Positions 51,612-63,262 of a stretch of 64,000 nt of DNA are shown piece after piece. Origin of the DNA: Gymnorhina tibicen (lineage: Eukaryota; Chordata; Aves; Passeriformes; Artamidae); contig VXAZ01008272.1 of the NCBI GenBank assembly GCA_013399875.1, positions 562,582 to 626,581 on the forward strand, read 5' to 3'. Positions within the stretch are counted from its first letter, which is position 1. Each line of letters starts with the position of its first letter. Below the pieces are notes generated by a model that worked only from the letters and a program-made list of their open reading frames with translations, ran no database searches and was not told the DNA's origin. A program made the position numbers and the translations under genes.

Positions 51612-51739
51612 TACAAAGGAAGCTAGAATGGGCAACCTGGGAGGATGCAGAGACATTGAACATTGAGGAGTGAAGTTAGGAAAGCCAAAGCCCAAATGAA
51701 ATTGAATCTGGCCAGGGATGCTAAAAAAAAGAAGGGCTT
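51612..51739 (+). repeat. CR1 LINE, left part interrupted by an LTR
   Basis: CR1 ORF2 sequence upstream of the reverse-transcriptase core. It reads LRKAKAQMKLNLARDAKKKK then GF, in the frame that resumes at 52267. The left limit is approximate because homology fades. The last six bases, GGGCTT at 51734-51739, form one copy of the target-site duplication of the LTR inserted at 51740. Confidence 0.85.
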
Positions 51740-52266
51740 TGCTACGGTGCTATCTGTCCAGCTAGCAAAGTGACCGAGCGCCGAGCACCCGCCCACACGG
51801 GAGGGGGTGACGGAGCCGCTTGCAGGGGCGCGAGGGAGGGTCGGCAGAGCTCCAGCTCGGGTCCACCTAACCCACCGATGGTGAGGTGGCGCCGAGGAGG
51901 TAGAAATGAGGTGGAGGGACTCCTTCGTGGCAAAGCAGGAGCAGTTTTATTCAACTTGAAGATCATGAGAAGAAGCCCTGAGGGGCCATTACCCGAGTGT
52001 TTTACCCCTTAGAGAGTGGGAGGGGAAAGTACAAAACAACCAATAATAGAGGGACATGGGGTTTGAATCCTGGCGGGCAAAGGGTACAGACCAATAGAGG
52101 ATAACATGGGAGGGGACAAACAGCGTGGGCCAACGGGGGATCGGGGAACCCAGAACCCTCTGTGGGAAGAACCAAACACAGGGGGGAGAATGGGGGAGAA
52201 AGGGGGAGATGGCAGTGGCCAATATGATATTGCTGGCCATGGAACCTGCCACAACGTACCGCAACA
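51740..52266 (-). mobile_element. Solo LTR of a class II (ERVK-type) endogenous retrovirus, nested in CR1
   Basis: A 527-bp element bounded by TGCTACGG at the left and CCGCAACA at the right. These are short imperfect inverted termini of the TG...CA type. It is flanked by perfect 6-bp duplications GGGCTT (51734-51739 and 52267-52272). Six-base duplications are typical of class II/ERVK-like integrations. A poly(A) signal AATAAA lies on the minus strand (TTTATT at 51946-51951), so the LTR is read right to left with U5 at the left end. The family matches the LTR at 62639 along nearly its whole length. No gag, pol or env sequence adjoins it, so this is a recombined solo LTR. The 148-codon frame across it is not a gene. 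Confidence 0.9.
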
Positions 52267-53845
52267 GGGCTTCTTTAGGTATGTAGGTGACAAAAGGTAG
52301 TCTACAGAAAAGGTGGGCCCATTGTTGAAAGAAGTGGGGGACCTGGTTACACAGGATGTGGAAAAGGCTGAAGTACTGAGTGCCTTCTTGCCTCAGATGG
52401 CACCCATGAAAGCTGAGGAAGCTGGCAAATGCCATTGCAAGGCTACTCTTGATAACCCTTGATCATGGCATGTGGAGAAATACTCAAAGACTGGAGGAAA
52501 GCAAATGGCATGCCTATCTTCAAGAATATGGCAAGAAGGACCCAGAGAACTGCAGGCCAGTCAGCCTCTTCTCGATCCCTGGGAAGGTGATGGAGCAGCT
52601 AATCCTGGTAACCATTTCCAGGCACATTTGGGAGAAGAAAATCATCAGAAGCAGTCAGCATGGCTTCAAGGGGAAGTCATATTTGACCAACTTTAATAAC
52701 TTCTACAATGAAATGACTGGCCTGGTAAATGAGAGGAGAACAATGGATGCTGTCTACCTGGGCTTCAGGGCCTTTGCCCTGTTGATATATGGGCTGAATG
52801 AGTGGACAAGCTGGATTGAAAACTGGCTGGGCCCAGAGGGTGATTAGTGGCATGAAGCCTAGTTAAAGGCCAATAACTGGCACTGTACCCCAGGAGACAA
52901 CACTGAATGTGGTCCTGTTACACATTTTCTCTAATGATCTGGATGATGGGGCAGAGTGCACCCTCAGCAAATTTGCTGATGACACAGACCTGGGAGGAGT
53001 GATTGATATTGCAGAGGGTGGTGCTGCCATCCAGAGGGACCACAACAGACCGGAGAAACGTGCTGAAAGAAACCTCATGAAATTCCACATGGATAAGCAC
53101 TAAATCCCTCACTTGCAGAGAAACAATCCCAGGTGCCAGGGTATGACGAGGGTCACCTCACTGGAAGGCAGCTTGGCAGGAAAGGACCTGGTGGTCCTGG
53201 CAGATACCAAGTTGAATTTGAGTGAGCAATGTGCCTTTGCAGCAGAACAGGCCAATGGTGTCCTGAGCTGCAGGAGACAAGGCATTGCCAGCAGGTTGAG
53301 GGGGTGATCCTTCCACTCTTCTCTGCACTGGTGAGTCCACATCTGGAGTGCTGTGTCCAGTTCTGTGTTCCTCAGTACAAGAAAGGCATGGACACACTGG
53401 AGAGAGTCCAATGAAAGGCCACAAAGATGATTAAGGGACTAGAGCATTTTGTCTCTGAGGAAAGGATGTGGGACCTGGGACTGTTTAATCTGGAGATAAC
53501 TGAGGGGGAGGGTGTGTGTGTAATCTTATTAACGTGTTTAAATACCTGAAGGGAGGGTGCAAAGAAGATGGAGCCAGACTCTTTTCAGTGGTGCTCAGTG
53601 ACAGGTTCAGAGGGAATGGGCACTGACTGAAACCCCAGAGGTTCCCTCTGAACATCAGAAAACACTTTTTCACTGTGAGGATGACCTAGTACCAGTACAG
53701 GTTGCCCAGGGAGATGGTGGAGTCTTCATCCTTGGAGACACAGTCCTGGGCAGCTGGCTGTAGGTGGCCCTGTCTGAGCAAGGGTTTTGGACCAGATGAC
53801 CTCCAGAGGTCCCGTCCAACTTCAAAGAGTCTTTAATCCTGTGCT
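52267..53845 (+). pseudogene. CR1 LINE ORF2 reverse transcriptase and 3' end, decayed
   Basis: Continuation of the CR1 element after the LTR. The frame resumes FFRYVGDKR. Reverse-transcriptase landmarks follow: ENCRPVSLFSIPGKVMEQ and SQHGFKGKSYLTN in fingers/palm, a motif A region reading VYLGFRAFA (the catalytic aspartate of the usual YLDF..AFD is lost and sequence after it is deleted), frameshifts and stops near 52845-52910, then SKFADD at the motif C active site (FADD codons 52972-52983). The C-terminal domain ([38 protein letters not shown]) and the 3' signature GATGACCTCCAGAGGTCCC end near 53845. ORF2 normally supplies endonuclease and reverse transcriptase for copying. This copy lacks the endonuclease, is frame-broken and cannot be active. 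Confidence 0.93.
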
Positions 53846-54418
53846 TGTATTAAATTTTAAGCCCTTGCTCTTGTTTGATTTTTCCGTGATCACTGTGTCA
53901 GGAAAACCCTTTACTCAGGTGCATCTGCAAAAGTGCTGCAAAACATTGTCCATCTTGTCCCACTTTGTGCATAGAAGAGAGTGGGATTTACTTGTGCAAT
54001 TGGTGTATTTTCTATTTTTAAAAAATCTGTCCCATTGTTTTGCTTCTACAGCAAATCACCAGAGTGTCTGAGCCCATCTGCTTTTGAGAATCCTTATTGT
54101 TCCTCTGGGAACAATAAACAGCATGCTACCAAGAGCCTGTGAAACTGGATTGTAGTTTTCATGTATTTCTGTTCACAAACAGACAAGTAACTGAAACGTT
54201 TGTGTGCAGGAAAAGGGTTGCTTGGGTGTTTGCCTGGAGATGTTGGGTATCTCTGTATTTCCTGTGCCTGGCAGGGAATGGGGGTCCTAACATAACCTTA
54301 CATAACCTTACACCTTTTGGAGAGATCCCTCTCCACATCTCAGGCTTTGGCATTAGTAATTTCCCTACTGGCACTATTAGGATGGAAAGAAACTCCCATG
54401 TCTTTCTTCCTGTGTCCA
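53846..54418. other. Intergenic, between two CR1 copies
   Basis: Unique-looking spacer. It contains a perfect tandem 10-mer CATAACCTTA at 54291-54310. No gene recognised. Confidence 0.55.
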
Positions 54419-54837
54419 AAGAAGGGCAATGAATCTGGTGACGGGTCTGGATCACAGTTCTGAGGAGGAGTGGCTGAGGAAACTGGAGGTGTTTTGTCTG
54501 GAGAAAAGGAGGCTCAGGGAAAAGCTTATTGCTGTCTACAACTACCTGAAAGGAGGTTGTAGTGAGGTGGGGTCAGTCTCTTCTCCCAGGTAACAAGTGA
54601 TAGGACCAGACTAAATGACCTCAAGTTGCACCAGGGGAGGTTTAGGTTGGATATTAGGAGAAGAATTATTCACTGAAAGGGTTGTCAAACACTGGAACCA
54701 CCCCTGGAGGTATTTAAAATCATGTAGATGTTGGCACTTTAGGAAATGGTTTAGGGGTAGACTGGGCAGTTCTGGGTTAATGGCTGGACTCAATGAACTT
54801 CAAGATCTTTTCCAACCTAAATGGGTCTATGATTCCC
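54419..54837 (+). repeat. CR1 LINE 3' fragment
   Basis: Plus-strand CR1, 5'-truncated. It begins in the AAGGGCAATGAATCTGGTGA region, passes through GGAGTGGCTGAGGAAACTGG and the GGGGAGGTTTAGGTTGGATA segment, and ends in CCAACCTAAATGGGTCTATG followed by ATTCC. It belongs to a different CR1 subfamily from the element ending at 53845, so these are separate insertions. Confidence 0.92.
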
Positions 54838-55870
54838 TCTGACATCTGGAGGTCCAAATCACTGCTCCTGGGGCAGGTCTTCCCTGCTCCATTTGGCTTT
54901 GCCATCTCCAGATAAACACCCAGTCTTTGCCAGCCTCACTCAAATGACCATGAGCTAACTTGAGGTGAGAATTTATTTCACCAAGGGGGATTCTTACCAC
55001 AAACAGAAGAAAAAACATCAGAAGCCCAAAAATGCAATTGCAATCCAAGTCAAGGCTAAATCCCCAGACCGCCTGGTTCTGCTCACCTGTGGTTTCTGGG
55101 GTCTATCCCAACGTCCCAGACCAACAGCAGGTAGATTCAGAGGGCTCCTTTCTCCATACCCCTTGCTAGATACTGAACGAATGAAAGCAACTACATGATC
55201 CAAGGGACTGTGGACTACAAAATACTGAGATTTTTTTTTAGTACTGCACGCTATTTAACCTCAGTGATTGATGGATGTGGGGAATAGATGGGACTGCTGC
55301 TGAAGATCAACACCCTCAGGCCCTCAATTAAGGCATCTGAAGTCACAATAAATTTTTCCGGGCAAGCAAAATGAGAGACAAGTAGTTCCCAGTAGTTCCA
55401 AACAAATCAAATGCCCGTTATCAGCCACATCATAGCTCTTCTTTGCGCATCCCAAGGAAGCAGAAATAGCTCAAACCCATGAAATAGTTTCCAAGTATCT
55501 GTAGTTACCTGGGGGTCTTTGACTCGGTTCAATCAGGAATGCCAAGAAACTGTGTTTGTAATGTTGGCAGCCACTAACATGGGAGCAGCTCTGCGGGCAC
55601 AAATTGAAATGTGACCTAATCAGAGAGCTGCGGGAGAAGCAAGATGATTAAAAAGGAGGCACATTGGATGTGACGGAGATCAATGCAGACAGGAAAGGAA
55701 AAGGAGATCAGTAGTCTCTTTGAGCTTGCTTAAAATCAGTCCTGTCCAGTTGGGAATACTGGCATGAATGCAGCAGTGAGGTCTGAAATGAGATGAACAG
55801 TTTATGTCAAAATAATGCAACAAATTCCAGCCCCAAGTAAGTGTAGGAACACAAGATCTGCGCTGTGCCT
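54838..55870. other. Intergenic, nothing recognised
   Basis: Unique sequence. Overlapping frames on both strands at 54965-55203 shadow each other. No gene or repeat assigned. Confidence 0.55.
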
Positions 55871-55963
55871 GAGGCCCTGATCCTGCGGATGATTACATGC
55901 ATGAAAAAACCCAGTGAATGCAGGTCTATTCATGCATGAACAAACACTCACAGGACTGGGGTT
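55871..55963. repeat. Palindromic interspersed repeat (MITE-like)
   Basis: Two imperfect inverted arms of about 33 bp (55871-55903 and 55931-55963) each run from a GG(C/A)CC..GATCCTG-type outer end to an inner CATGCATG, with a 27-bp loop. Halves of the same pattern occur at 9763-9817 and 42614-42668. Inverted-arm structure without coding content suggests an old non-autonomous DNA element, but I cannot name it securely. Confidence 0.55.
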
Positions 55964-58900
55964 TTATTGTGCATCCCCTGCAATCTACTGGATGGTATAG
56001 ACATCAGCCTGAACTGTGGCCTGTGTTTTCTCAGGAATAGTTAGAAAACTAAACAAAACACATAACAAACCTGAGGCACATTTCACATCTGAGTCACTGA
56101 AAGTTTGTACAGTAAACACATGTATACAAAACTGGACAAGTTTATTTTCCACAAGGCAAGCTGGTTTTGTAATTTTTTTCAACTTGTAAGGAAAGGGAAG
56201 AAATTCCTCCCCCTCTTCTCTGCCCATATATTTCCCTTGTTTGTGAGTCTTTAGAAGGCTATGAAGCTGCACCAGGAGCAAACAAGCACTTTCTTTAATG
56301 AATAAATATTTACAACTGCCAACTTGGATACCTTAGACTGAGGCTGATTTCTTTGAAACATGCACCGCAAACTCTCAGGACTTGATCCTGCCTGAACTGA
56401 AACATGTGTCTTGGAGCAGCAGCTGCTCCTCATAACGCATGCCTGAAATCCTGAGCAGGACCTCAGCGCACTTTGACAGAACTGGGTTGGCCTATTTGTG
56501 CTGGATAATTCAAACCCTTCTACATGTGCCATCAGAATGCATCTGTTTCACTATACTTGGTGTGCTTCCTTAATTATTGCAATTCCTTGATGTAAAACGT
56601 CTCATTTGTTTGGCCAGTGCTTTCCTGGGGCCAAAAGTTGACCTCTGAAGCATGAGCCTGAGGCTGGGCAGTGCCAGTGAAGGTGAATCTCTTGCTATGG
56701 GGCTCATTGTGAGGCTGCAGTATTAGTGATTCCTCAACTGGGCAGCTGGGGAAATGTCAGGGTATGTCAGAGTTCTTCCCGATGTCCTTGGCTAATTCTG
56801 ATTCTTGTGTGGTAAGAGAATTGAGATGAAGGGGCTAAAGAAAGGGGTTAAAGAAAATAATATTTTTTGAGGTAGAAAAGAAATTGCACGAACTAAGAAC
56901 TTAAAATAAGAGTCCGATATAAGGCTGTTGGTAATAAACAGAACAGAAGATAATTTGGCAACTCTGAAATTGTAATGTAATATGTCCCCAAGTGAGGCAT
57001 ATTTGGAAGCTTACTGGAATGCCATTATCTGATGAGCCCTCCTTTTTATTTATGATCTTGACTCTCCACAGCATATAATTTAAGGTCTCATTGAATTGTG
57101 TAAAGGGCAATAAGATCAGCATTCACAAGTCATGAGATAACTTCCCAGCTTCTTTAATGAGTGACCCTGTCAGCCAGCCCCTGTCACTTCACTCTGTCCA
57201 CCCTCTGCTCCTCAAAGACGAGGGTGAGTACTGGGTCCAGCTGGTGGGTTGCTCTGTTGGCAAGGAACTTTATTTCAGCTCCCAGTGATATGATGGCAAA
57301 CAGCTCCAACAGCATGTTTCCTGTAAATGAGTTTCTAGTATCTCTGGACTCTCTAGATCTCAAGCCTGGGATCAGATCTTGGAACATAATGCACAAAACT
57401 GCCTACACACAGAAATCAGAGTGGAAAAGGTGAGAGCGCTACGTGCCTCTTCTGGGGCAGTCCTCTCCAGAAGAGCTAGTTGCACCAGTCTGGAGGGCCT
57501 TGTTTCATTGTTTTTCCTGTTAATTCTTCTCTTTGGTACAAGGTGAGTTCCTCACTACTTTAAGGAACAAAGATTTATGGAGCAAATAGATTGTCCTGAT
57601 TCCTTATGAGGGAAAGTATCACCATGAATTTATTTCCACCTTTACTTCCCATCTACCTCTTCTTTTCTGTGCACTCAGATGTTTTGGCTGTGACTCAGAA
57701 GCCCAGTCCTGCTGCCACATGAAAGTTCAGGGAGCCAGGAAGGATATCATCACCATGAGAAACTGAACTCATAAAGAGCTGGAAAAGCCTTTTGGATCTG
57801 ACTGAAAACATTCCTGGAATGGGGTTTCAGGGCTCACACTGGAAGCAATTGCTGCACTCAAGGTGTGCAAGGTGCCACCAAATGCCTCCTTGTCCATCCC
57901 CTGGGTGCCAGTTCATGGGTGCCAATGCCATGGTCACACACATCTCCATTTCACTGCTGCTCTTTCTCTCTTTCCCTGTCACTGAGCATTTGGTTAGCAT
58001 CAGGGAAGGTGCCACATCTGCCCCGTGTCAGTGCCTTTACACCCCACCTCCCCACCACCTCTGGCAAATGGTGCCTTGCTCGTGACACCAGTTACAGAGG
58101 ATGAAAATCATGCTGAGAAGAGCAGTGTCTCCCAAGTTATTATTGTGAATGTGTGTGGACCCCTTTGCCTGCAGCCACCTTGGGTCTCTCTGGTGCCCTC
58201 CACTCCCACCCTTCACCCCTGTCCCCGCCATGTCTTCCCTGGGTGTTCAGTCCCTATTAGCCATGACCAGACAGGTCTCTCTGTGGCAGGGGCACACCTA
58301 TGCTGCAGCACAGCCCCCTGACCTGTGTCAGGGCCATGCCTGGCTGTGACTTCCCAGTGCATCCCCAATTTATGCCTTTGTGACCAGACTAGGGATTTTC
58401 ACATGGATCTGCTGAAAACGTGGCTTAAAGCTTGATCCTGGCAACTCCTGTCCCAGAGAGAGCTCCAGGGGCAGCATACAGTTGTGTGCACAGGAATAGA
58501 ATCCTCTACGGAGGTTAGCGTGTTTATTCTTTGTGAGTAGCAGTTTTGAACAAGAATTCCTCTCCACTTTGTGGTCCCCACACACTTCAGAGGTGTGGAC
58601 ACCAGCTCCCAGTTGTAGGCTCTGGTGCCCCTCTACCCAGCCCTGTTTGCACCGAGGCTGATGATCAGTATAAACTCTTGGTATAGAAACACTGACAGAC
58701 CACTTATTTCTCTAATAGTTAAAGGAACGTGGTAAAACAGTTTGTTAAGTAAAAAATCAGTCCAAACTTTAGAGCATGATAATTTAGTTCAGATGTACCT
58801 CTTGGATAATAAACACTGTCCCTCCCGCAACACAACATACTTTCTGTCACATTTGTCACTGAAAAAACTTCCTTTAAGAAAGGGGGAAAACAACTAGGTC

Positions 58901-61900
58901 AGTCCAAAATGTGTAGTTACTTCTCCTTTAACTCTGAAATGGCAGCTAAGTGACCAAAATACTTTAAGAACTAGAGAAAAGTGCTGTAAATCCCCTTCTC
59001 ACTCAGCAGGTTGTTGATACAACTTCAGGATACAAGACCAAATAAAAAACCAAAAAAGCCAGAAGATAGTAATGTGACCCAGCTTGTTCTGAGTCTGTAT
59101 GCAGCTGTAACATCCTCTTAATGACATTTTCAATTGAGAAAAATAATTACACAGTACAGTTAATTTATTCAAAGTTTCTTTTTTTTTCTAAGTGGAGTCA
59201 CTGGCTCTCAGTGTGAGTTTCACCAAGGAAACGCTCTTTGCCCTTAAACCTGCTCATCCAGAGGAAGTGTGCTTGAGCTGGATGCACAGACTGCCTTGTT
59301 CTGCAGTTTTCAAAGCTTTTTTTTTTTTGTTGGGGGTGTGTTGCATTCTGGGAGAGCAGGGAGAAAAGGACACTTCACGTGGAGGTAGGGCTCCAGCCCT
59401 GCCCAGGCAGAGGTAGTAGTCTGGGGGCAGGGGCTGCACAGCTTCGGTGCATCTCCTGTGCCCCCCTGGGCCTTGGAGAGAAGCTCACACCGACTCAGTG
59501 CTCCGGGCTCACTTGCTTTCTTACTCACCTGTGCAACTGAGACAATTGCTAAGATGAAATGTAGGCAGTAGCATTTGTTTTAAACACAAAACCAAACCCC
59601 AAATGCTCCCTGACAAAACGGCCCTTCTCGTTTTGAAGATAATATGTCAGAATAAAATGTAAGGTTAGCCTGGCTTTTTCTCAGCTTGAGTGCATGCTTG
59701 CCTGTTGTCTGCCTACCCACCATGTCCAGTGTAAAAAACAAACCAGCTGTGCTGCCACTCTGATAGGTAGCAGTCCAGTTTTGCCTCTGGGCAGATATTT
59801 ACTGCTACATCTGGCTTTGCTTTGCCATACTGCTAACCTCCCTTTTCCTTTCTACATTTACTTTGTTTTTATTAAATTTCCCCTCAGAATACTCTAGTTT
59901 GTATTTCTAATGTCAACAATTGCTTTTATCACAGATAATAACTTCCTCTGACAAAAGCTGTACCATCCTACATGCATTTCAAATCCCTTTTATGGACAAA
60001 TATTGAAGTACAATATTTGGCCATGCATGCAATTGTATGTATTTACAGTAATCAAATTCTAAGGCATGAGAGCCAAGAAGGGTGTTGGTTGCCATTTTCT
60101 TAATCATGTATTTAGCTGACAACTTCTCCTAAAGCTTAATGAAGTTTACATTGTGATATTGTGATGTTTATGAAGTAATTTCTGTGGTATGCTTAAGCAT
60201 TCTATAAAAACAGCTATAAAAACACGAACTATTCCTTTAACTTGCCACAATAAGTAAAATCTGGAATCTCTAGAGAGAATAAGGATCTATTGATATATAG
60301 ATTGGAAAAGGAAACTGGACATCTCAATTAAAGAAGACAAATTACTTCCTTTTTATTAAGTAGGACACAGAAATCATATCTTGTATTGTTTACCATTATT
60401 GCTACAGGCTTTATGCAATTCATTTGCCCTTCTGGAGCTTTGTCTCCCACATATGCAATATGTCACAAAGGGACTATGAGACAGAGCAGTGCTTGTAAGA
60501 AGTGTTGAGACCTGCTCTTGGAAGGTACCAGAAAAGGCTTTGTTTATGTATTTGGTTCATTTTGGTAGGGAATTAAAAGTGACATAGCTATTTCTTCCTC
60601 TGGAATGAAACAAATTTATCATAAATAGTCTGGATCCACTTCACTAACTGGTGTTTTCTTCTCTGGCATGTACTAAGTGAAGAAAGGCACGATTTAGATG
60701 TAGCTTCTGTTAGCACAGACAGCTCAGGACAGCAAGGAACACTTAATTTTCTTTCTGCGTCTCCATTGCTGTAGATGAACAACTTCCTTGAGTCATTCAT
60801 ACGGGCCTGACTTGGCCCATACTTTTTTGGCACCTGCAGTAAAGTTTAGTGTCTTCCCTGATTCCACTGCATCAGGATAAAAGTTTTTCAGTGACAGCTC
60901 TTTTCTGAGGTTTTTAAATCACTATCTGACTTCCTTGTACCCTCTGCAAAGTGTTGCTCTCTATTGGTGCTGTGGTCACCATGCCATCAAACAAAACCCA
61001 CCTAGCACTGAGACTTTGCCTGGCTTTCCTTACAGAGCTTAGGAATATGCTGCCTTGGCCTCTCTTGGTTACAGACACTTTCTACGGCATCTCATGCATA
61101 GCAGTTGCATGGGAATCCTGATACATTTTGTCTGTGAGCTGACAGGACTTTGTTGGATCATGATATTTAGGAGGTACTTTGGCGGGCAGCTGTTAATGCT
61201 TGAGGGAGTATATCTGCAGCCAGCATGTATCCTCTTAGCTTGTATGTAGCTTGCAAAGTTGAAGCTTGCAGATCAAGAAAATTACCGTTGTATTTTCTCC
61301 CCCCAGTATTGTTACAAACGGTGCCCTTTCCCATGTGCTTTTTTTTCATGCAGACATTTTTCACATGCTTTCTTGGATCACCTCTGGAAACCCTCTTCAC
61401 CTTCTTATCTGCTTTGCTCCATATCAGGTTTTCTGGGAACACCATGGTTTGTGAAATAGCTTAACATGAATAATGGTCCCACTGGCTTTTCAGGCTGAAT
61501 CCTTTTGTTGACAGTATCTGGAGTATCCATTGCTCTGATAACTAACTCCTGATTGCTCTTCTAGCACTGTGCTCAGATCACTGGCAAGCACTGGACCCAT
61601 TCGCTGCTGTGTGCCCTTCTTTGTGGACTCTGATCTTGAGCTTCTCACAGTTGGGTCCCTTTTCTGACTATTGACTGGTATATTTAAGCTGCAGAAAAAG
61701 AGTGGAAGTAGTGTCCAATCTCCGTGCAGCCTCCTGCTCTGAGCATCTTGTCCTGGAACTGGTCCCATCCCACTCTTCAAAGTGTTTAATGTCTCTGCTC
61801 TGCCACGGTGCATCTAGATGGTCCTATGGGAGCACAGGTGTTGAGGGCAGTCCAATGTCACCTTTGAAAGCCTGGCTAAGGAGTGGGTGTGGAGCTACCA

Positions 61901-62638
61901 CACAGGTCATGAGCTTTTTTTCCATTTCCATGCATGCTGGATTTCTCACTCCACTGCACAACTCATGCTCATCAAGCCCAGCCACGCAATAGGGAGCCCC
62001 TGACAGTGCTGACGTCCTTGCACTAACCATACCCAAGCTGTGTTGTAGACATGCTTTGGTTTCGCTGTAACCCATGCCAGGTGGAAGTGATCTCTACACT
62101 GTTTCTACATCTTGCTCTCCTCTTTACACTCAGTCCTGCTCTGTACAACTCCCCACCTGTGCTGGCTCATCCCTTTCGAGGCCATGCTGTGAAGCCATTT
62201 GAAAATAAATACAGATTTTAAAAGTAAAAAAAAAAAAATTTCTTACATTTTTTAAAGATGGTTTATCTTCTTAATCTGTATTTGATCTTACCACAGGAAG
62301 AGTGGTGTTGGCACAGAGTCAGGGCAATACAGTACCAGAGTGGGAATGAGAAATGGGAATGGACATTACATTCAGGAAAACAGCAAAAGCTGACTTTGCT
62401 GCATGTTTTAAATGAGGAACCCAGAGCCTGTGACAAGCTGATCTGCAGTCTCTCTTCCAAGGTGAAGAAAAGCCTTCATCCTCTTAGGAGCTTCCCGGCC
62501 ACATCATGAAGCAGGATACAAAGGCTTTTTGACATCACTGGGAAAAAATGAATCCTCCCTTTGCATTTTTGTTTCTGTGCTCTCTGGAGCTGCTGGTCTG
62601 GATACCAAGGCGTGTGTTCTGCCTTGGCAGCATGTGAC
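55964..62638. other. Intergenic, nothing firm recognised
   Basis: Mostly AT-rich unique DNA. Moderately GC-rich stretches occur at 57.8-58.4 and 59.3-59.5 kb, without protein-like frames. The only notable structure is the AATAAA plus poly(A) tract at 62204-62237, listed separately. No gene recognised. Confidence 0.5.
62204..62237 (+). other. AATAAA followed by an A13 tract, possible retroposed 3' end
   Basis: An AATAAA hexamer at 62204-62209 is followed 16 bases later by thirteen consecutive A residues (62225-62237). This arrangement is typical of the 3' end of a reverse-transcribed polyadenylated RNA. No upstream coding homology or flanking target duplication is visible, so chance is quite possible. 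Confidence 0.25.
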
Positions 62639-63256
62639 TGCCGCGGCGCTCTGTCCAGCTGGTGAGGTGACCACAGACGCCGGGCACCTGCCCGCACAGG
62701 AGGGGGTGACGGAGCTGCTTGCGGGGCGCGGGAGGATCGGCGAAGCTCCGGCACGGGTTCGCCTGGACCACCGGTGCTGAGGGCGCGCGGAGGAGGCGGG
62801 AAGAGGGCGGAAGGACTTCTTCGTGGTTAACAGAGATGGTTTAATCAACAAGGCTGGGCGCAAAGAAGTGAGTAAGGGGGTGTGAGGTGGGATTTTCTAC
62901 CCTCACCACATGGGAGGGGAAAGCACATAACAACCGACAGGATAACCGCAATGGGGCGTTACAGGGGCAGGAGACAGGGCACAGAACCAATGGTAACAGG
63001 GGAAGGCGGAGAGGATTAACATGGGCTAATGGGGGACCGAGTACCAGGGAACTTTCTGGAGGGGAAACCAAATATAGGGGAGAAGGGGAGGGGATGGCAG
63101 TGGCCAGTTATGGGGGTATGATCTGCATACCCTACACAGCTCTTTGGGTACTCAGCCTAACCTTAGGGCTCTTGGGCTCTGTGGGTATCAGACCAATGCA
63201 CCTGCTGGTCCAATTGGTGCTGCTGGCCGTGACACAGGCCAGGGCACACCGCAACA
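62639..63256 (-). mobile_element. Second solo LTR of the same class II ERV family
   Basis: A 618-bp element with ends TGCCGCGG and CCGCAACA, matching the 51740 LTR in order and orientation (shared TCTGTCCAGCT, GAGGGGGTGACGGAGC and CTTCTTCGTGG-type blocks). Flanks are TGTGAC (62633-62638) and TGTGAG (63257-63262), a 5-of-6 match read as a diverged 6-bp target duplication. A variant poly(A) hexamer ATTAAA lies on the minus strand (TTTAAT at 62840-62845), where copy 1 has AATAAA. It carries about 100 bp in U3 (roughly 63115-63217) absent from copy 1. No retroviral gene adjoins either side. Confidence 0.85.
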
Positions 63257-63262
63257 TGTGAG

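Noticed and set aside
52057..52080. TTTGAATCC word resembling a tRNA promoter element
   Set aside because: It lies inside the LTR and has no accompanying tRNA structure.
51989..52435. 148-codon minus-strand open frame
   Set aside because: It runs through the solo LTR U3 and into CR1 sequence, so it is a composite of two transposons, not a gene.
52273..62632. Interpretation of the interval as the interior of a provirus
   Set aside because: No retroviral coding remnants were seen; the interval contains CR1 copies and unique DNA, and each LTR has its own target duplication.
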